Source: Campylobacteraceae bacterium (GTDB lineage Bacteria; Campylobacterota; Campylobacteria; Campylobacterales; Sulfurovaceae). Taken from it: a stretch of 6,199 nt of DNA. Within the stretch, counting starts at the first letter, position 1; the number at the start of each line of letters is the position of its first letter. The notes below the pieces were generated by a model. That model searched no databases and was not told the DNA's origin. It worked only from the letters and a program-made list of their open reading frames with translations. Location of the stretch: NCBI GenBank assembly GCA_026986355.1, contig JALSOO010000250.1, positions 1 through 6,199 of the forward strand, written 5' to 3'. The position numbers and the translations under genes were made by a program. Below are positions 5,720 through 6,199 of the stretch, one piece after another.

Positions 5720-5726
5720 TTAAGAG

Positions 5727-6199
5727 TTGATAAAAATTGTATTAGCAACAGGTAATAGAGGTAAGCTTAGAGAGTTTAGAGATATGTTTGATGTAGAGAT
5801 AATTGCTTTTGCTGATATTTTGGGAGATATAGATATTGTAGAAGATGCCGATAGTTTCAAAGGAAATGCTCTAATTAAAGCACGAACTATTTATGAGAAG
5901 TTAGAGAGTGATAACTATATTGTTATATCTGATGATAGTGGTATCTCTGTGCCTCTGCTTGGTGGATTACCTGGAATCTATTCGGCACGTTATGCTAGAG
6001 AGGGTGCTAGTGACAAAGAGAATCTCTATAAGCTTATAGATGCTGTCAAAGAGGCAGGAGTAGATAGAACAACTGCCTACTATACAGCCTCTATTGCAAT
6101 AGTAAGTAAACATGGAGAGTATACGGTACATGGTTGGATGCATGGTGATGTTATAATTAAAACAAGAGGAGATAAGGGGTTTGGTTATGACCCTATGTT
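5727..6199 (+). CDS. rdgB: XTP/dITP diphosphatase RdgB (HAM1 family), 3' end outside window
   Basis: The first 157 codons of a Ham1-like nucleoside-triphosphate pyrophosphatase (family about 200 aa, so about 40-50 residues are missing). The enzyme hydrolyses XTP, dITP and ITP to the monophosphate plus pyrophosphate in the cytoplasm, which keeps deaminated purines out of DNA and RNA. Translating from TTG 5727 gives an N-terminus reading IKIVLATGN after the initiator. Motifs are TGNRGK (8-13), Glu16, FKGNALIKA (44-52), the metal-binding SDDSG (68-72), [10 protein letters not shown] (81-90), Asn99 in DKENL, and the substrate-pocket GFGYDP (151-156) right before the edge. The frame is open with no defects. 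It is divergent from the transporter gene with only 56 bp between the starts. A transporter gene next to rdgB is also seen in C. jejuni (Cj1375-Cj1374c). Confidence 0.94.
   Translation, partial: MIKIVLATGNRGKLREFRDMFDVEIIAFADILGDIDIVEDADSFKGNALIKARTIYEKLESDNYIVISDDSGISVPLLGGLPGIYSARYAREGASDKENLYKLIDAVKEAGVDRTTAYYTASIAIVSKHGEYTVHGWMHGDVIIKTRGDKGFGYDPM

Overview
This window looks like ordinary chromosome from an AT-rich member of the Campylobacterota (formerly Epsilonproteobacteria), probably a free-living, Sulfurimonas/Sulfurovum-like lineage. The evidence is an ispA-tkt gene pair, a Peb4/Cbf2-type periplasmic peptidyl-prolyl isomerase, a YajR/CmeG-like MFS transporter divergent from rdgB, and promoters with clear TATAAT-type -10 boxes but no convincing -35. 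A cold-shock protein gene argues against Campylobacter jejuni or Helicobacter pylori, which lack one. The genus is inferred from gene content and protein style; no search was run.

Layout from left to right. (1) 1-433: a cold-shock protein gene of 72 codons with its own promoter, a leader of about 100 nt and a terminator hairpin. (2) 491-1387: ispA (farnesyl diphosphate synthase) with its own promoter and a very short leader, followed directly by a small perfect hairpin. (3) 1453-3432: tkt, a full-length transketolase. (4) 3463-4308: a Peb4-like secreted parvulin foldase with its own promoter. (5) 4312-4341: a long hairpin between convergent genes that contains the stop codon of the next gene. 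(6) 5670-4339, minus strand: a 12-helix MFS transporter with a C-terminal soluble domain resembling the YAM domain of E. coli YajR. (7) 5727-6199: the first 157 codons of rdgB, starting at TTG and cut by the window edge.

The genes do not form one pathway. They are housekeeping functions: RNA chaperoning, isoprenoid precursors, the pentose phosphate/Calvin-type carbon skeleton, envelope protein folding, efflux or transport, and nucleotide-pool cleaning. Most have their own promoter; only ispA-tkt looks like a possible operon. No mobile element, CRISPR array, tRNA or rRNA was seen, and no gene-free stretch exceeds 300 bases.

The most interesting non-coding signal is the cold-shock leader. One 8-nt segment can pair either upstream or downstream, giving two mutually exclusive hairpins. 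An unusually good ribosome-binding sequence there has no start codon at normal distance, and a short upstream reading frame ends inside the switching segment. This could be a temperature-responsive leader, but that is inference. No clearly new multi-gene system is visible.
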